Assembly (NCBI RefSeq): GCF_000512205.2
Contig: NZ_CP006644.1
Location: 3,280,520-3,344,519 of the forward strand
DNA from: Sphingomonas sanxanigenens DSM 19645 = NX02
Lineage (GTDB): Bacteria; Pseudomonadota; Alphaproteobacteria; Sphingomonadales; Sphingomonadaceae
DNA length: 64,000 nt
Direction: 5' to 3'
The translations under genes and the position numbers were made by a program. Of this stretch, positions 32,805 through 41,817 are shown in pieces. Each line of letters starts with the position of its first letter. Position 1 is the stretch's first letter. The notes under the pieces are model-generated. The model saw only the letters and a list, made by a program, of their open reading frames with translations. It made no database searches and was not told the origin of the DNA.

Positions 32805-34214
32805 TCAGAACGGCGTCTCGTCTCCGTAGACGCTGGTCGTCCCGCTGCCGATCCCGGTCTTCTCCGCCCGCCCGCAGACCGCGAGCATCGTCAGCGCATA
32901 GACCAGCGCGCTCGAGGTCATGTCCTCCGGCGTCGGGCGCCAGCGCGGCATGCCGGTGGTGATCGCCGGCACGCGGTGCATGTTGAAGACATTATGGTCG
33001 CGCCACATGCTGGCATAGACCGGATGGGCAAGATCCACCGGCGTGCCGCGCGCGAGACGCGTGGCAGCATCGACCGCGCCGACGAGGGGCGCCACCGCGC
33101 CGGGATCCGCCTCGAAGCCGTGCCGGACGACCATCGCCTCGACGTCGAACTCCTCCACATCCACGCCACGCATGGCCTCGACGATGCCGTGATAGGCGTC
33201 GGCTGCCTTCTGGCGCGGGTTGAGGGTGACGTCGAGGTAGAGCGCGCAGACCTCGGTGCCGGCGCCGAAGTCGATCGGCATGCCGCCGCGCACCGAGGCG
33301 AGCTGGACCTTGGGCACCGATCGGCCGCCCACCGTCTCGAGGATGGACTCGCGCTCGAAGGCGAGGCTCCAGGCATGGAGCGCGTCGATCACTGGCCCCA
33401 ACCGGTAGATCGGGTTGGGATGCTGGCGCGCGTCGACCGGCGCGTCGAGGATCGGGGTGAACATGCCGCGCCCGAACACGCGGATGCGGAACAGCGCATA
33501 GCCGCAGCCCTGCGAGGTCAGGCCGAAATCGGTGCCCTCGGCGGCGATCGCATAGTCGGGCGCGACGCCGCCATGGTGGAACAGGTAATGCGCGCCGATA
33601 TCCTTGCCGTTGAAGCCGATGCCGGAGAATTCCTCGATCGGCTCGGGCCCGATCTCGCCCGGGCAGGCGGTCAGCCAGGTCTTGCCGGCGAGGCCGATGC
33701 CGGCCTTCTTCAGCGCCTTGGCGGCGATCAGGAAGCAGGACATCGGCCCGCGGTCGTTGGAGATCGGGTAGCCGCGCAGCCGCCCATCCTCCAGCCAGCA
33801 TTGCGTCCATTCGGGATCGGCAAGCGTCGACTCGCGGTAGCGAAAGGCGTTCTGCTCCGGCATGTTCGACGGGCTCTCGGTATCGAGATGCGCGGTGAAC
33901 AGCAGGTTGGCCCCGCGCCCCTGCCCGCCATATTCGCCGATCACATTGGGCCGTTCGGGCGTCGCGCCCACCTTGCGCGGACGGAACCCCTCGCGCCCCA
34001 TCCAGCCATGGACGAACTCGGCCGCCGCCGCTTCCTCGCGCGAGCGGCTGGGGATGTTGCCCAATGTCAGCGCGAGTTCGACGAGCTCGTCGGTGTCGAT
34101 CGCGGCGGCGATCGCGTCGCGCTCTTCGGCCGTTACCTGATAGGGCGCCCGCGCCGGATCGCAGAAGGCGGGATCGATCATGCGCTGGGGTGCCGGGTCG
34201 TGGCCGTCGGCCAT
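32805..34214 (-). CDS. M20-family metal-dependent hydrolase (peptidase/amidase type)
   Basis: Encodes 469 residues. Metal-site motif 'LLFTAHLDTESP' with H109 and D111; the usual EE pair is represented by the Glu residues of 'CPGEIGPEPIEEF', and the late His by 'MWRDHNVFNMHRVPA'. M20 enzymes cleave amide bonds of peptides, acylated amino acids or carbamoyl compounds. AGGAG is 7 bases before the ATG. It is the last gene of the leftward heterocycle operon, 13 bases after the MFS gene, so it may hydrolyse a ring-opened intermediate. Confidence 0.82.
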   Translation of the reverse strand: MADGHDPAPQRMIDPAFCDPARAPYQVTAEERDAIAAAIDTDELVELALTLGNIPSRSREEAAAAEFVHGWMGREGFRPRKVGATPERPNVIGEYGGQGRGANLLFTAHLDTESPSNMPEQNAFRYRESTLADPEWTQCWLEDGRLRGYPISNDRGPMSCFLIAAKALKKAGIGLAGKTWLTACPGEIGPEPIEEFSGIGFNGKDIGAHYLFHHGGVAPDYAIAAEGTDFGLTSQGCGYALFRIRVFGRGMFTPILDAPVDARQHPNPIYRLGPVIDALHAWSLAFERESILETVGGRSVPKVQLASVRGGMPIDFGAGTEVCALYLDVTLNPRQKAADAYHGIVEAMRGVDVEEFDVEAMVVRHGFEADPGAVAPLVGAVDAATRLARGTPVDLAHPVYASMWRDHNVFNMHRVPAITTGMPRWRPTPEDMTSSALVYALTMLAVCGRAEKTGIGSGTTSVYGDETPF

Positions 34215-34227
34215 CTCTTGTCTCCTG

Positions 34228-35448
34228 TCAGGCGCCGTGGAAGGCGAGTTGGTCGGCCGGTGCCGCGCGCGTGCCGAAGCGCGGCAGCAACAGCAACAAA
34301 AGCGCGCCGACGATCAGGCAGGCGCCCGCCGCGACCAGCGCGCGGGCATAGGTCTGCTGTGCGTCGAACGCGGCGTCGAGCAGCACCGGGGTGAAGCCCT
34401 GCGCGGCGATCACCGCCGAATACATCGCGCCGATGATCGTGCCGAAGGATCGCAGCCCGAAATAGCGCGCGATGAAATAGGGCAAGGCGCCGAACTGGCT
34501 GCCGAGACCGATGCCGAGCAGCACGCCGCCGGCGATCAGAACCGGCACGCCCTGCCCGAACTGCAGCAGGGCGAGGCCGGCGACCGCCATCAGATACATC
34601 GGCACGACGATCCGCGGCGTCGGCCATTTGTCGAGGATCCGGCCGGTGGCGATCTGCCAGCCCGAGGTGACGAGCGCGAAGACGCTGACCACAGCGGTGC
34701 CGGTCGCGACGTCGAAGCCGCGATCGCCGAGGATCGGCACGACATGGCTGAAGATCGCGGTCGTGCAGCCGGCGCCGGAGGCGATGGCGACGAGGGTGAG
34801 CCAGAAGGCTGGCAGCCGCGTCGCTTCCCCGAGGGTCAGCCCCTCATGCACTGCACCCGCCCCGCCATCCCCCGCCCCGTCGCGGTCGCGCAGCAGCAGC
34901 ACCAGCAGCGGCACCGCGACCAGCAGCATCAGCGCGGCGATGCCGAGATAGGCGCTGCGCCAGCCATAGGCGGCCATCAGGGTGGCAGCGAGCACCGGCA
35001 GGATCACCGATCCCACACCATTGCCGACACCCGCGCTGATGCCGAGCGCGGTGCCGCGGCCCCGATCGAACCAGTCGGCGACGACCTTCTGGAAGATCGG
35101 CGTGCCGCCGATCGCCCCGAAGACCGAGATCGCAGCGAAGGTCGCGTAGAACCGGATCAGGCTGCCGTCGGTCAGCGCGAGCGCGGCGATCGACAGCGCG
35201 AGGCCGACAATCCCGATGATCAGCGCGCGCCGCGCGCCATGGCCGTCGACATAGCGGCCGACCAACGGATAGATCAGCGCCCCGCCCGCCGCGAGAATGC
35301 CGAGCACCACGGAGATGCTCGCGCGCGGCCAGCCGAACGCGTCGGACAGGGGCACGAGGAACAGCCCGAACACCGCATGGACCGCCGGCGTGACGCTGAC
35401 CGCATTGCCGACCGTGCAGGCAAGAAGAACACGCCCCCGCCCCGTCAC
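34228..35448 (-). CDS. MFS transporter
   Basis: Encodes 406 residues from a GTG overlapping the previous stop (GTGA). Twelve hydrophobic segments, MFS motif A-like 'GRYVDGHGARRALI' after helix 2, and 'GAIGGTPIFQKVVADWFDRG' with the RG typical of the oxalate/formate or monocarboxylate-type branch. It probably imports the substrate, or exports a product, of the surrounding catabolic enzymes. No substrate can be assigned from sequence. Confidence 0.88.
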   Translation of the reverse strand: MTGRGRVLLACTVGNAVSVTPAVHAVFGLFLVPLSDAFGWPRASISVVLGILAAGGALIYPLVGRYVDGHGARRALIIGIVGLALSIAALALTDGSLIRFYATFAAISVFGAIGGTPIFQKVVADWFDRGRGTALGISAGVGNGVGSVILPVLAATLMAAYGWRSAYLGIAALMLLVAVPLLVLLLRDRDGAGDGGAGAVHEGLTLGEATRLPAFWLTLVAIASGAGCTTAIFSHVVPILGDRGFDVATGTAVVSVFALVTSGWQIATGRILDKWPTPRIVVPMYLMAVAGLALLQFGQGVPVLIAGGVLLGIGLGSQFGALPYFIARYFGLRSFGTIIGAMYSAVIAAQGFTPVLLDAAFDAQQTYARALVAAGACLIVGALLLLLLPRFGTRAAPADQLAFHGA

Positions 35449-36863
35449 AGCACCGGCCAGACGCAGGGCACGCTCATCCCGGCACGCGCCAGCACCGCGC
35501 TGCCCGCCGCCTCGACCTCGGCATAGAGTTTTTCCTCGTCGATCAATGTCGAGCGGTAAGCATCGACGACGCGCACGCCATCGACCCAGACGCTGTGCAC
35601 ACCACGCCCGTCCGCCGAATAGACGAGCTGGTTGACCACGTTGAGCAGCGGTCGCCATTCTGGCCGGTTGCGATCGTGCAGCACGAAGTCGGCCTTCTTG
35701 CCGACCTCCAGCGAGCCGATCAGGCGGCCGAGCCGGGCACCGCGCGCGCCGTTGAGCGTCGCCATTTCGAGCACTTTGGAGGCAGGAAACAGGCTGGCGT
35801 CGCGCCGCGCATCCTTGAACAGGCCGGCGGTGGCGAACATCGCGCGCATCATGTCCGCGGCGTTGCCGTTGTTGTTGCCGTCGGTGCCCAGTTGCAGGGT
35901 GACGCCGGTCGCCGCCATTTCGGGAAACAGGCCGACCGCGGTCGCGCCATAGGCGCCCTTCATCGCCGTCATCGGGCAATGGGTGATGCCGGTACCGCTC
36001 TCCGCAAGAAGCGCGACCTCCGCCGCATCGAGGTGGATGCCGTGGGTCAGCGACAGATGCGGGCCCAGCGCGCCGAGTGCGGCGAGGTGCGCGATCGGAC
36101 GGCGCCCGGTTTCGGACAGATAGAAATCGGGATCGGCGGGATCGGCGCTCATGTGCGCGGTCACGCCGGCGCCGCTGTCCTGCGCCAGCGCCGTCGCCTC
36201 GCGCCACAGCGCGTCGGTGGCGGTGTTGTGACCGACGAGGCCGACCCAGCCGGCGAGCAGCGGATCGCCCACCACCGGATAGCGCGCAAGCTGCGCTTCC
36301 AGCCCGCTGACGGCGCGCGCGGTCAGTGCCGCCTGATCGTCCCCCGGCGCGAAGGCGCGATCCTGCGTCCATTGCCCCAGCCGGCCGCGAATCCCGGTTG
36401 CGGCGAGCGCGTCCATCACCGCGCCGAGATCGAGGATCGTCCCCGCCTCGACGAAGCAGGTCGTGCCGGTGCGCAGCATCTCCAGCGCCGCGAAGGTGGC
36501 GGAGATCGCCTCCTCTTCCGGCGTCTGGGCGAGATAGGTGGGGATCAGCCAGTCGAACACATTGGTCCGCCAATCCGTATCGTCGGGCACGCTGCCGCGG
36601 GTGATCGGCTCACCGGTGATATGGATATGGCCGTTGACGAAGCCGGGGGTGACGACGAAGCGGTCGCGCCCGTCGATCGTCTCGCGCGCGGCGACGCCGC
36701 GTTCGACCTCCGCCGATGGCCCGACCGCGACGATCCGGTCCCCGGCGATCGCGATCGCGCCGTCCCGGTAGATCCGTCGCTGGTCGTCCATGGTGACGAC
36801 CCAGGCGTTGCGCACCAGCAGATCGACCGGCGCCGCCCCCTGCGGGCCGGCGTGGCCGGTCAT
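35445..36863 (-). CDS. Amidohydrolase of the chlorohydrolase/aminohydrolase type
   Basis: Encodes 472 residues. Start at 36863 overlaps the upstream stop (ATGA); three extra residues are possible from 36872. N-terminal strand region, HIH metal motif at 79-81 ('PGFVNGHIHITGE'), His in 'SLTHGIHLD', and late Asp in 'LQLGTDGNNNGN'. This is the AtzA/TrzN/guanine-deaminase/SAH-deaminase branch, which removes amino or chloro groups from purine-, pyrimidine- or triazine-like rings. In context it probably deaminates the ring substrate or an early product. Confidence 0.85.
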   Translation of the reverse strand: MTGHAGPQGAAPVDLLVRNAWVVTMDDQRRIYRDGAIAIAGDRIVAVGPSAEVERGVAARETIDGRDRFVVTPGFVNGHIHITGEPITRGSVPDDTDWRTNVFDWLIPTYLAQTPEEEAISATFAALEMLRTGTTCFVEAGTILDLGAVMDALAATGIRGRLGQWTQDRAFAPGDDQAALTARAVSGLEAQLARYPVVGDPLLAGWVGLVGHNTATDALWREATALAQDSGAGVTAHMSADPADPDFYLSETGRRPIAHLAALGALGPHLSLTHGIHLDAAEVALLAESGTGITHCPMTAMKGAYGATAVGLFPEMAATGVTLQLGTDGNNNGNAADMMRAMFATAGLFKDARRDASLFPASKVLEMATLNGARGARLGRLIGSLEVGKKADFVLHDRNRPEWRPLLNVVNQLVYSADGRGVHSVWVDGVRVVDAYRSTLIDEEKLYAEVEAAGSAVLARAGMSVPCVWPVL

Positions 36864-37516
36864 CGGGTCCACGCCGCCACGACCGCGTCGGTGGTGGTGA
36901 GGAGCACGCAGTTCTTCTCCATCGCGCTCAACGCGCTTTCATGGAGCCCCGGTTCATAGGCGGCGCACGCGTCGGAGACGAGGAACACGTCATAGTCGCG
37001 GTGGAACGCCTCGCGCGCGGTGGAATCGACGCAGCAATCGGTGCTGAGCCCGCAGATCACCAACGTGTCGATGCCGCGCGCCTGCAACTGGGCGTCGAAA
37101 TCGGTGCCGTGGAAGCTGTTGTAGAGCAGCTTCTGGATCTCGATATCGCCCGGCTCGGGAAAGATGCGGTAATAATCGGCACCCGCCTCGTCCGCGCGGC
37201 AGATCGCCTGCTCCCCCGGACGGCCGCGTCGGGCGAACAAGGTCTTGAGCGCGCGGCTGTCGGTTTCGGGGCGGGTCACCACGCGCATCAGCGCGACCGT
37301 GGCGCCGGCGCCGCGCGCGGCGGCGACCAGCGCCTCGCACCTGTCGATCGCCGCCTCGGCGGGCGACAGGTCGACGCCGACGCGACCGAGCAGCCCTTCG
37401 GGCGCGGCGAAGTCGATCTGGATGTCGATCACCACCAGCGCGGTCTTCGCCGGATCGATCATCGGCGGCAGCAGCGCCGCGTCGATATGCGGCAGGTCGA
37501 TCACGGCCTCAGCCAT
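36860..37516 (-). CDS. RutB-like cysteine hydrolase (isochorismatase family)
   Basis: Encodes 218 residues with the catalytic triad of this family: D31 in 'ALVVIDIQIDF', K129 in 'EIQKLLYNSF' and C162 in 'STDCCVDSTAR'. RutB of the pyrimidine-degrading Rut pathway splits (peroxy)ureidoacrylate to carbamate and aminoacrylate. It directly follows a RutA-like gene with an 8-base overlap, so an analogous role after oxidative ring opening is likely. Other amidase activities of the family cannot be excluded. Confidence 0.83.
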   Translation of the reverse strand: MAEAVIDLPHIDAALLPPMIDPAKTALVVIDIQIDFAAPEGLLGRVGVDLSPAEAAIDRCEALVAAARGAGATVALMRVVTRPETDSRALKTLFARRGRPGEQAICRADEAGADYYRIFPEPGDIEIQKLLYNSFHGTDFDAQLQARGIDTLVICGLSTDCCVDSTAREAFHRDYDVFLVSDACAAYEPGLHESALSAMEKNCVLLTTTDAVVAAWTR

Positions 37517-38627
37517 GCGCCAATTCCTTCACCTTGCCGGGAAAACGCTCGCGCAGCACCGGTAGCACCTCATTGCCGAAGATCGGGATCGCCTTCAGAT
37601 AATCGGGGAAGATCAGCATCAGCCCGTCGGTCTGCGCGGTTTCGAACAATTCCGTAAGCTGTTCGATCACGGTGGCCGGCGTGCCCAGCACCGCCGCGGT
37701 CATGAAGCCGGAGCGGCTTTTCTTGACGAAGGCATTCTCCTTGCCGATCTCCGCATCGAGGAAGCCATAGGCGCGCATCATGCCCTTCAGCGCATCCTCG
37801 TCGAGCCCCTCGCGGAAATGCTCGGCGGTCGCTTTCGCTTCGGCGTCGGTGTCGCCGAACACCACGGTCAGCATCGAATAGGTGCGCACCGAGCGGCCGA
37901 GCTCGGCGGCATCCGCCTTCGCCTGCGCGCTGGCGCGTGCCAGTTCCTCCGAATCCCCCCCGGACAGGAAGATCGCGTCCAGTTCATCCGAGGTGAAGCG
38001 CATCCCCTTCTTGGAGGAACCCGCGCAGACCAGGAAGGGCCGGGTATCGGGCTTGGGCCAGCTCTCGCACTGGTCGAGCTGGAAATATTTGCCGTCCATC
38101 GTGACCGAATCCTCGGTCCACAGCGCCTTGATCGCACGGATCCATTCATAGGCGAGGTCGTAGCGCGCGTCATGATCGACGCCCTCGGGCCACATGCCCA
38201 TCTGCGCGAACTCGCCCTTGTAGGAGCCGGTGACGATGTTGAGGCCGGCGCGGCCATTGCTGACCTGCTGCAACGTCGCGAGCATCTTGGCGGCGACCGC
38301 CGGGTTCTGGACGATGGTGTGGATCGTCGTCCACACCTTCACCCGGCTCGTCACCTCGGCCAGCGCCGCCATCAGCACGATCGGATCGAGCGAGCTGTTC
38401 CAATGCTCGGTATCGCCGCCATAGCCGCGGAACTTGGACATCGACATGATGAAGTCGAGCCCGGCCTCTTCCGCGGCGATCGCCACCTGGCGGTTATAGG
38501 CATAGGATCCGTCGAGCACGGGCTTGTTGCGCGACAGGATCCAGCCGCCATTCGCGATCGGCAGGAAGATGCCGAGATCCTTGCCGCCGGTGTCGGACGG
38601 CAGACCGAAGGCGGTAGGCGTAAACAT
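37509..38627 (-). CDS. RutA-like FMN-dependent monooxygenase (luciferase-like family)
   Basis: Encodes 372 residues. Starts 'FGLPSDTGGKDLGIFLPIAN' then GGWILS; the RutA-type landmarks 'DFIMSMSKFRGYGGDTEHWN', 'VTSRVKVWTTIHTIVQNPAV' and 'GRAGLNIVTGSYKGEFAQMG' are all present. RutA opens the uracil ring by adding flavin peroxide. No RutF-type flavin reductase is in view, so a reductase from elsewhere would be needed. GGGGAGG lies 11 bases before the ATG. Confidence 0.87.
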   Translation of the reverse strand: MFTPTAFGLPSDTGGKDLGIFLPIANGGWILSRNKPVLDGSYAYNRQVAIAAEEAGLDFIMSMSKFRGYGGDTEHWNSSLDPIVLMAALAEVTSRVKVWTTIHTIVQNPAVAAKMLATLQQVSNGRAGLNIVTGSYKGEFAQMGMWPEGVDHDARYDLAYEWIRAIKALWTEDSVTMDGKYFQLDQCESWPKPDTRPFLVCAGSSKKGMRFTSDELDAIFLSGGDSEELARASAQAKADAAELGRSVRTYSMLTVVFGDTDAEAKATAEHFREGLDEDALKGMMRAYGFLDAEIGKENAFVKKSRSGFMTAAVLGTPATVIEQLTELFETAQTDGLMLIFPDYLKAIPIFGNEVLPVLRERFPGKVKELAHG

Positions 38628-38656
38628 CGTCAAAGCGACCTCCCCAGAGAATGGGT

Positions 38657-39595
38657 TCAGCTTAGGCAGGCAAGGTCCGGGTTCTTGATCGGATGCGCAT
38701 GTTCTGTTGCCGCCTGCGCAACGAACGCGTCGACCGCTGCACGCGTCGGCATGGCGGGCGCGGCGCCGCGCACCTGCGTGCACAAGGCGGCGGCGGCGTT
38801 GGCGACGGGCAATGCCGCCTCGAGCGCGATGCCGGCATCGAGCTGTGCGGCCAGCGCACCGCAGAAACAGTCGCCGGCGCCGATCGTGTCGATCGGCACC
38901 ACCGGCATCGCCGGCACATGCAGGTGGCGATCCGCCCACACGGCAAGCGCCCCGCCCGCCCCGAGCGTCACGACCACGACCTGGTCCGGGCGGCCGATCA
39001 GCCCGCGCGCGACCAGCGCCTCCTCGACGGTGCGCGGCGTGGCCGGCAGGTCGAGGAAGATCGCCAGTTCGTGCTGGTTGACGATCAGCACGTCGACATC
39101 GCCGAACAGCCGGCGCGCCTCGGCCACCGGCGGCGCAGCGTTGAGCATGCGCAGCCGGCCGGCCTCGGCGAAGGCGGGTGCGAGCGCGTCGATCGGCACT
39201 TCGAGCTGCGCCAGCAGCACGCCGCCGGCCGCAACCACGGGTACCGACACCTGCGCGTTCGCGCCCGCCGCGACGATGATCTGATTCTCGCCCGCGTCGT
39301 CCACCGCGATATAGGCGGTGCCGGTCTGCGCGCCCGCCAGCGTCCCGAGCCCGGCGACATCGACCCCTGCTTCGGCGAGTTGCGCGCGCATCCAGCCCCC
39401 GGCCTCATCGTCGCCGACGGCGCCGATCATCGCGGTTTCGGCGCCCATCCGCGCCGCCGCGACGGCCTGGTTCGCGCCCTTGCCGCCGGCCAGCCGCTCG
39501 ACCGAGCGGGCAAGTACCGTCTCGCCGGGCGCGGGAATCCGCTCCACCTGCGCGACGATATCGACATTGACCGAACCAACCACCCGAACCGCCAT
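38657..39595 (-). CDS. Ribokinase-family (PfkB) carbohydrate kinase
   Basis: Encodes 312 residues. PfkB motif 1 'RLAGGKGANQAVAAARMGA' and motif 2 'DTIGAGDCFCGALAA' with the catalytic Asp are clear. 'GSVNVDI' at the N-terminus favours ribokinase itself. First gene of the leftward operon, 29 bases before the RutA-like gene. Ribose phosphorylation next to ring-opening enzymes suggests the substrate could be a nucleoside or other riboside. Two adjacent ATGs (39598, 39595) follow GGGAG; the second has better spacing. Confidence 0.87.
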   Translation of the reverse strand: MAVRVVGSVNVDIVAQVERIPAPGETVLARSVERLAGGKGANQAVAAARMGAETAMIGAVGDDEAGGWMRAQLAEAGVDVAGLGTLAGAQTGTAYIAVDDAGENQIIVAAGANAQVSVPVVAAGGVLLAQLEVPIDALAPAFAEAGRLRMLNAAPPVAEARRLFGDVDVLIVNQHELAIFLDLPATPRTVEEALVARGLIGRPDQVVVVTLGAGGALAVWADRHLHVPAMPVVPIDTIGAGDCFCGALAAQLDAGIALEAALPVANAAAALCTQVRGAAPAMPTRAAVDAFVAQAATEHAHPIKNPDLACLS

Positions 39596-39745
39596 CATCC
39601 ACTCCCGAAACAGGCGCGAAGCGGAACACCCGCAGCGCCCGCGGTTCAAGCGCGAATCACCGGACATGCGCCCGGCTGCAAGAAATGCGACAGCGTCGGC
39701 CAAGAGCAGGACCCTGCGCAGCGGCTAAGCCGCGGGCGGCATCCA

Positions 39746-39790
39746 ATGCGTGGAATGGCAATGCGTGGAATGACAATGAGGGGAATGGCA
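39746..39790 (+). repeat. Three tandem 15-base units ending at a start codon
   Basis: ATGCGTGGAATGGCA, ATGCGTGGAATGACA and ATGAGGGGAATGGCA follow one another. The last base of unit three is the A of the ATG of the next gene, and the unit length keeps the internal ATGs in one frame. The last unit carries the Shine-Dalgarno-like GAGGGGA. Confidence 0.85.
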
Positions 39791-40620
39791 TGACGACGTG
39801 GCTCATCACCGGCATCGGCAGCGGCTTCGGCCGGACGCTCGGCGGGGCGGCGCTGGCCCGCGGGGACACCGTGGTCGGCACCACCCGCAACGCCGAGGGC
39901 CGCGCCGCGTTCGAGGCGCTGGCGCCGGGCCGGGCGCACGCGCTGGTGCTCGACCTGCGCGACGAGGCGGCGGTGCACGCCGCGGTCGCCGAGGCCGAAC
40001 GGCTGACCGGCGGCATCGACCGGCTGGTCAACAATGCCGGCTATGGGCTGGTCGGCGCGATCGAGGAGGTCAGCCTCGCCGAGGCGCGGGCGCTGTTCGA
40101 CATCAATGTGTTCGCGCCGATCACGATGATCCAGGCGGTGCTGCCCGGCATGCGCGGGCGCGGGCGCGGCCATATCGTCAACATCACCTCGGTCAGCGGC
40201 TTCGCGCCGTGGGGCGGCACCGGCCTCTACGGCGCCAGCAAATATGCGTTCGAGTGCATTGGCCAGACCCTGGCGCAGGAAGTCGCGCCGTTCGGCATCC
40301 GCGTGACCAACGTCGCCCCGGGCGGCTTCCGCACCGGCTTCGCCGGCCAGGCGCTCAACGTCGCCGCGCGCGAGATCGCCGCCTATGCGGATGGCGCGCA
40401 CGCCGCGCGGCGCAGCCTGCAATCCAACGCCGGCAAGGAAAAGGGCGATCCCGCGCTGGCCGCCGCCGCGATCCTCACCGCGCTCGATGCGCCCGAGCCG
40501 CCGCTCCACCTGCTGCTCGGTGCCGACGCGCTCCATTATGCGCGCGACCAGTTCGCCTTCGTCGAATCGCAGATCGCGACCTGGGAAACGCTGTCGCTCG
40601 CGACCGCCCATAGCGACTGA
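39790..40620 (+). CDS. Short-chain dehydrogenase/reductase
   Basis: Encodes 276 residues. Rossmann motif 'LITGIGSGFGRTLG', 'LVNNAGYGLVG', catalytic S in 'ITSVSGF' and Y/K in 'LYGASKYAFE'. NAD(P)-dependent oxidoreductase of the classical SDR type. Divergent from the ribokinase operon and overlapped by one base with the second RutB-like gene, so it may reduce the aldehyde released after ring opening, as RutE does in the Rut pathway; that is inference. GAGGGGA is 7 bases upstream. Confidence 0.88.
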   Translation: MTTWLITGIGSGFGRTLGGAALARGDTVVGTTRNAEGRAAFEALAPGRAHALVLDLRDEAAVHAAVAEAERLTGGIDRLVNNAGYGLVGAIEEVSLAEARALFDINVFAPITMIQAVLPGMRGRGRGHIVNITSVSGFAPWGGTGLYGASKYAFECIGQTLAQEVAPFGIRVTNVAPGGFRTGFAGQALNVAAREIAAYADGAHAARRSLQSNAGKEKGDPALAAAAILTALDAPEPPLHLLLGADALHYARDQFAFVESQIATWETLSLATAHSD

Positions 40621-41285
40621 TGCACCCGCCCCTCGCCCTGCCCGGCTGGGCGATCGAGCGCGGTCGCGGGCTCAACGCCTTCGATCGCATCATCCCCGGC
40701 CGGACGGCGCTGGTGGTGATCGACATGCAGCGCGCGTTCGTCGCCGAGGGCGAGGTGTTCGGCAACGCCAATGCCCGCGCGATCGTGGCGCCGGTCAACC
40801 GGCTGGCGGCGGCCGCGCGCGCCGCCGGTCTGCCGGTGATCTGGACGCGCCAGACGGTGAGCGACCAGCCGCCGCTGGCGATGCCCGACTGGCAATATGA
40901 CCGGAGCAATCCCCACGTCGCCCGCGCGATCGCGGCGCTGCGCGGCGGCGCGGTGCCGCACGCGCTCCACGCGGATATGAAGACCGCCACCAGCGACATG
41001 ATCCTCGACAAATATCGCTACGGCGCCTTCATCTGCCCCGCCGGCCAGCTCGCGCGGGCGCTCGAGGCGCGCGGGATCGAGATGATCCTGCTGATCGGCA
41101 CATTGACCAATGTCTGCGTGGAATCGACCGCGCGCGACGGCAACATGCTGGGCTACCGGGTGGTGGTCGCTTCCGACGCAACCGCCGCGGTGTCCGATAT
41201 CGAACATGAGGCGGCTTTGCTCAACCTGCGCCTGAACTTCGCCGATGTGAAGACGGTGGCGGAGGTCGAGGCGATGCTCGCCTGA
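40620..41285 (+). CDS. Second RutB-like cysteine hydrolase (isochorismatase family)
   Basis: Encodes 221 residues. Triad D35 ('ALVVIDMQRAF'), K131 ('ILDKYRYGAF') and C166 ('TLTNVCVESTARDG'); the TNVCVES text is very close to RutB. The start codon overlaps the SDR stop (TGATG). Two RutB-type hydrolases on either side of one promoter region suggest two successive C-N bond cleavages in one pathway, or two related substrates. Confidence 0.86.
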   Translation: MHPPLALPGWAIERGRGLNAFDRIIPGRTALVVIDMQRAFVAEGEVFGNANARAIVAPVNRLAAAARAAGLPVIWTRQTVSDQPPLAMPDWQYDRSNPHVARAIAALRGGAVPHALHADMKTATSDMILDKYRYGAFICPAGQLARALEARGIEMILLIGTLTNVCVESTARDGNMLGYRVVVASDATAAVSDIEHEAALLNLRLNFADVKTVAEVEAMLA

Positions 41286-41287
41286 CT

Positions 41288-41318
41288 CCCCTCCCGCTCG
41301 CGGGAGGGGGACTTTTAC
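41288..41318 (+). terminator. Intrinsic-terminator-like hairpin after the second RutB-like gene
   Basis: CCCCTCCCG and CGGGAGGGG pair around CTCG, followed by GACTTTT. The hairpin belongs to a short GC-rich palindrome type found several times in the window. Confidence 0.55.
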
Positions 41319-41426
41319 CAACCTCCGGCATTTATCACCAACTACTGGCTGCTTATTCCGCAAGAAGGATCACCCGCCCACGCGCGCAATTCCCGGAACC
41401 CACGCAAATCAGCCCTTTTCCAAAAC

Positions 41427-41442
41427 TGGCACGCCCCTTGCT
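41427..41442 (+). promoter_or_regulatory. Consensus sigma-54 (RpoN) promoter
   Basis: TGGCACGCCCCTTGCT matches TGGCACG-N4-TTGCW exactly, with GG and GC twelve bases apart. Transcription would start near 41453, giving a leader of about 50 bases before the small secreted protein gene. Confidence 0.65.
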
Positions 41443-41501
41443 GAACATAGGACAGGTCCGATCGGGACCGAGACCAAGGTTCAAGACGAGGAGTTAGACC
41501 C

Positions 41502-41759
41502 ATGACCAACACGATCATCGCCCGCCTGTCGATCGCCATCAGCGCCGTTGCGCTGAGCACTGCGCCGGCCTTCGCCAAGCCGGTCGAAACCCCCGCCGCC
41601 GTCGAAGCCGCGACCGCCCCCGGTGCGCCGTCGATGGATCAGAAGATCTGCGTCAAGTCGCGCCTCACCGGCTCGCGCATCGAGAAGACCGTGTGCCGCA
41701 CCCGCGGCGAGTTCATCGCGCTCAACGGCTTCGATCCCAGCGTCTCGGTCAAGAAGTAA
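41502..41759 (+). CDS. Small secreted two-cysteine protein
   Basis: Encodes 85 residues with a signal peptide (about 1-25, ending AFA). The mature part is Ala/Pro-rich and then 'MDQKICVKSRLTGSRIEKTV' followed by CRTRGEFIALNGFDP, in which two cysteines 15 residues apart can form a disulfide. The same C..SRLTGSR...VC.TR.EW-type ending occurs in many sphingomonad exported proteins. GAGGAG is about 10 bases before the ATG. Function unknown; expression probably depends on sigma-54. Confidence 0.78.
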   Translation: MTNTIIARLSIAISAVALSTAPAFAKPVETPAAVEAATAPGAPSMDQKICVKSRLTGSRIEKTVCRTRGEFIALNGFDPSVSVKK

Positions 41760-41817
41760 GGCCGGTGCGCGTGGCCGCCAGCGGCGCCGGTGGCGCCGCT
41801 GGCCAGTCACCCGGACG

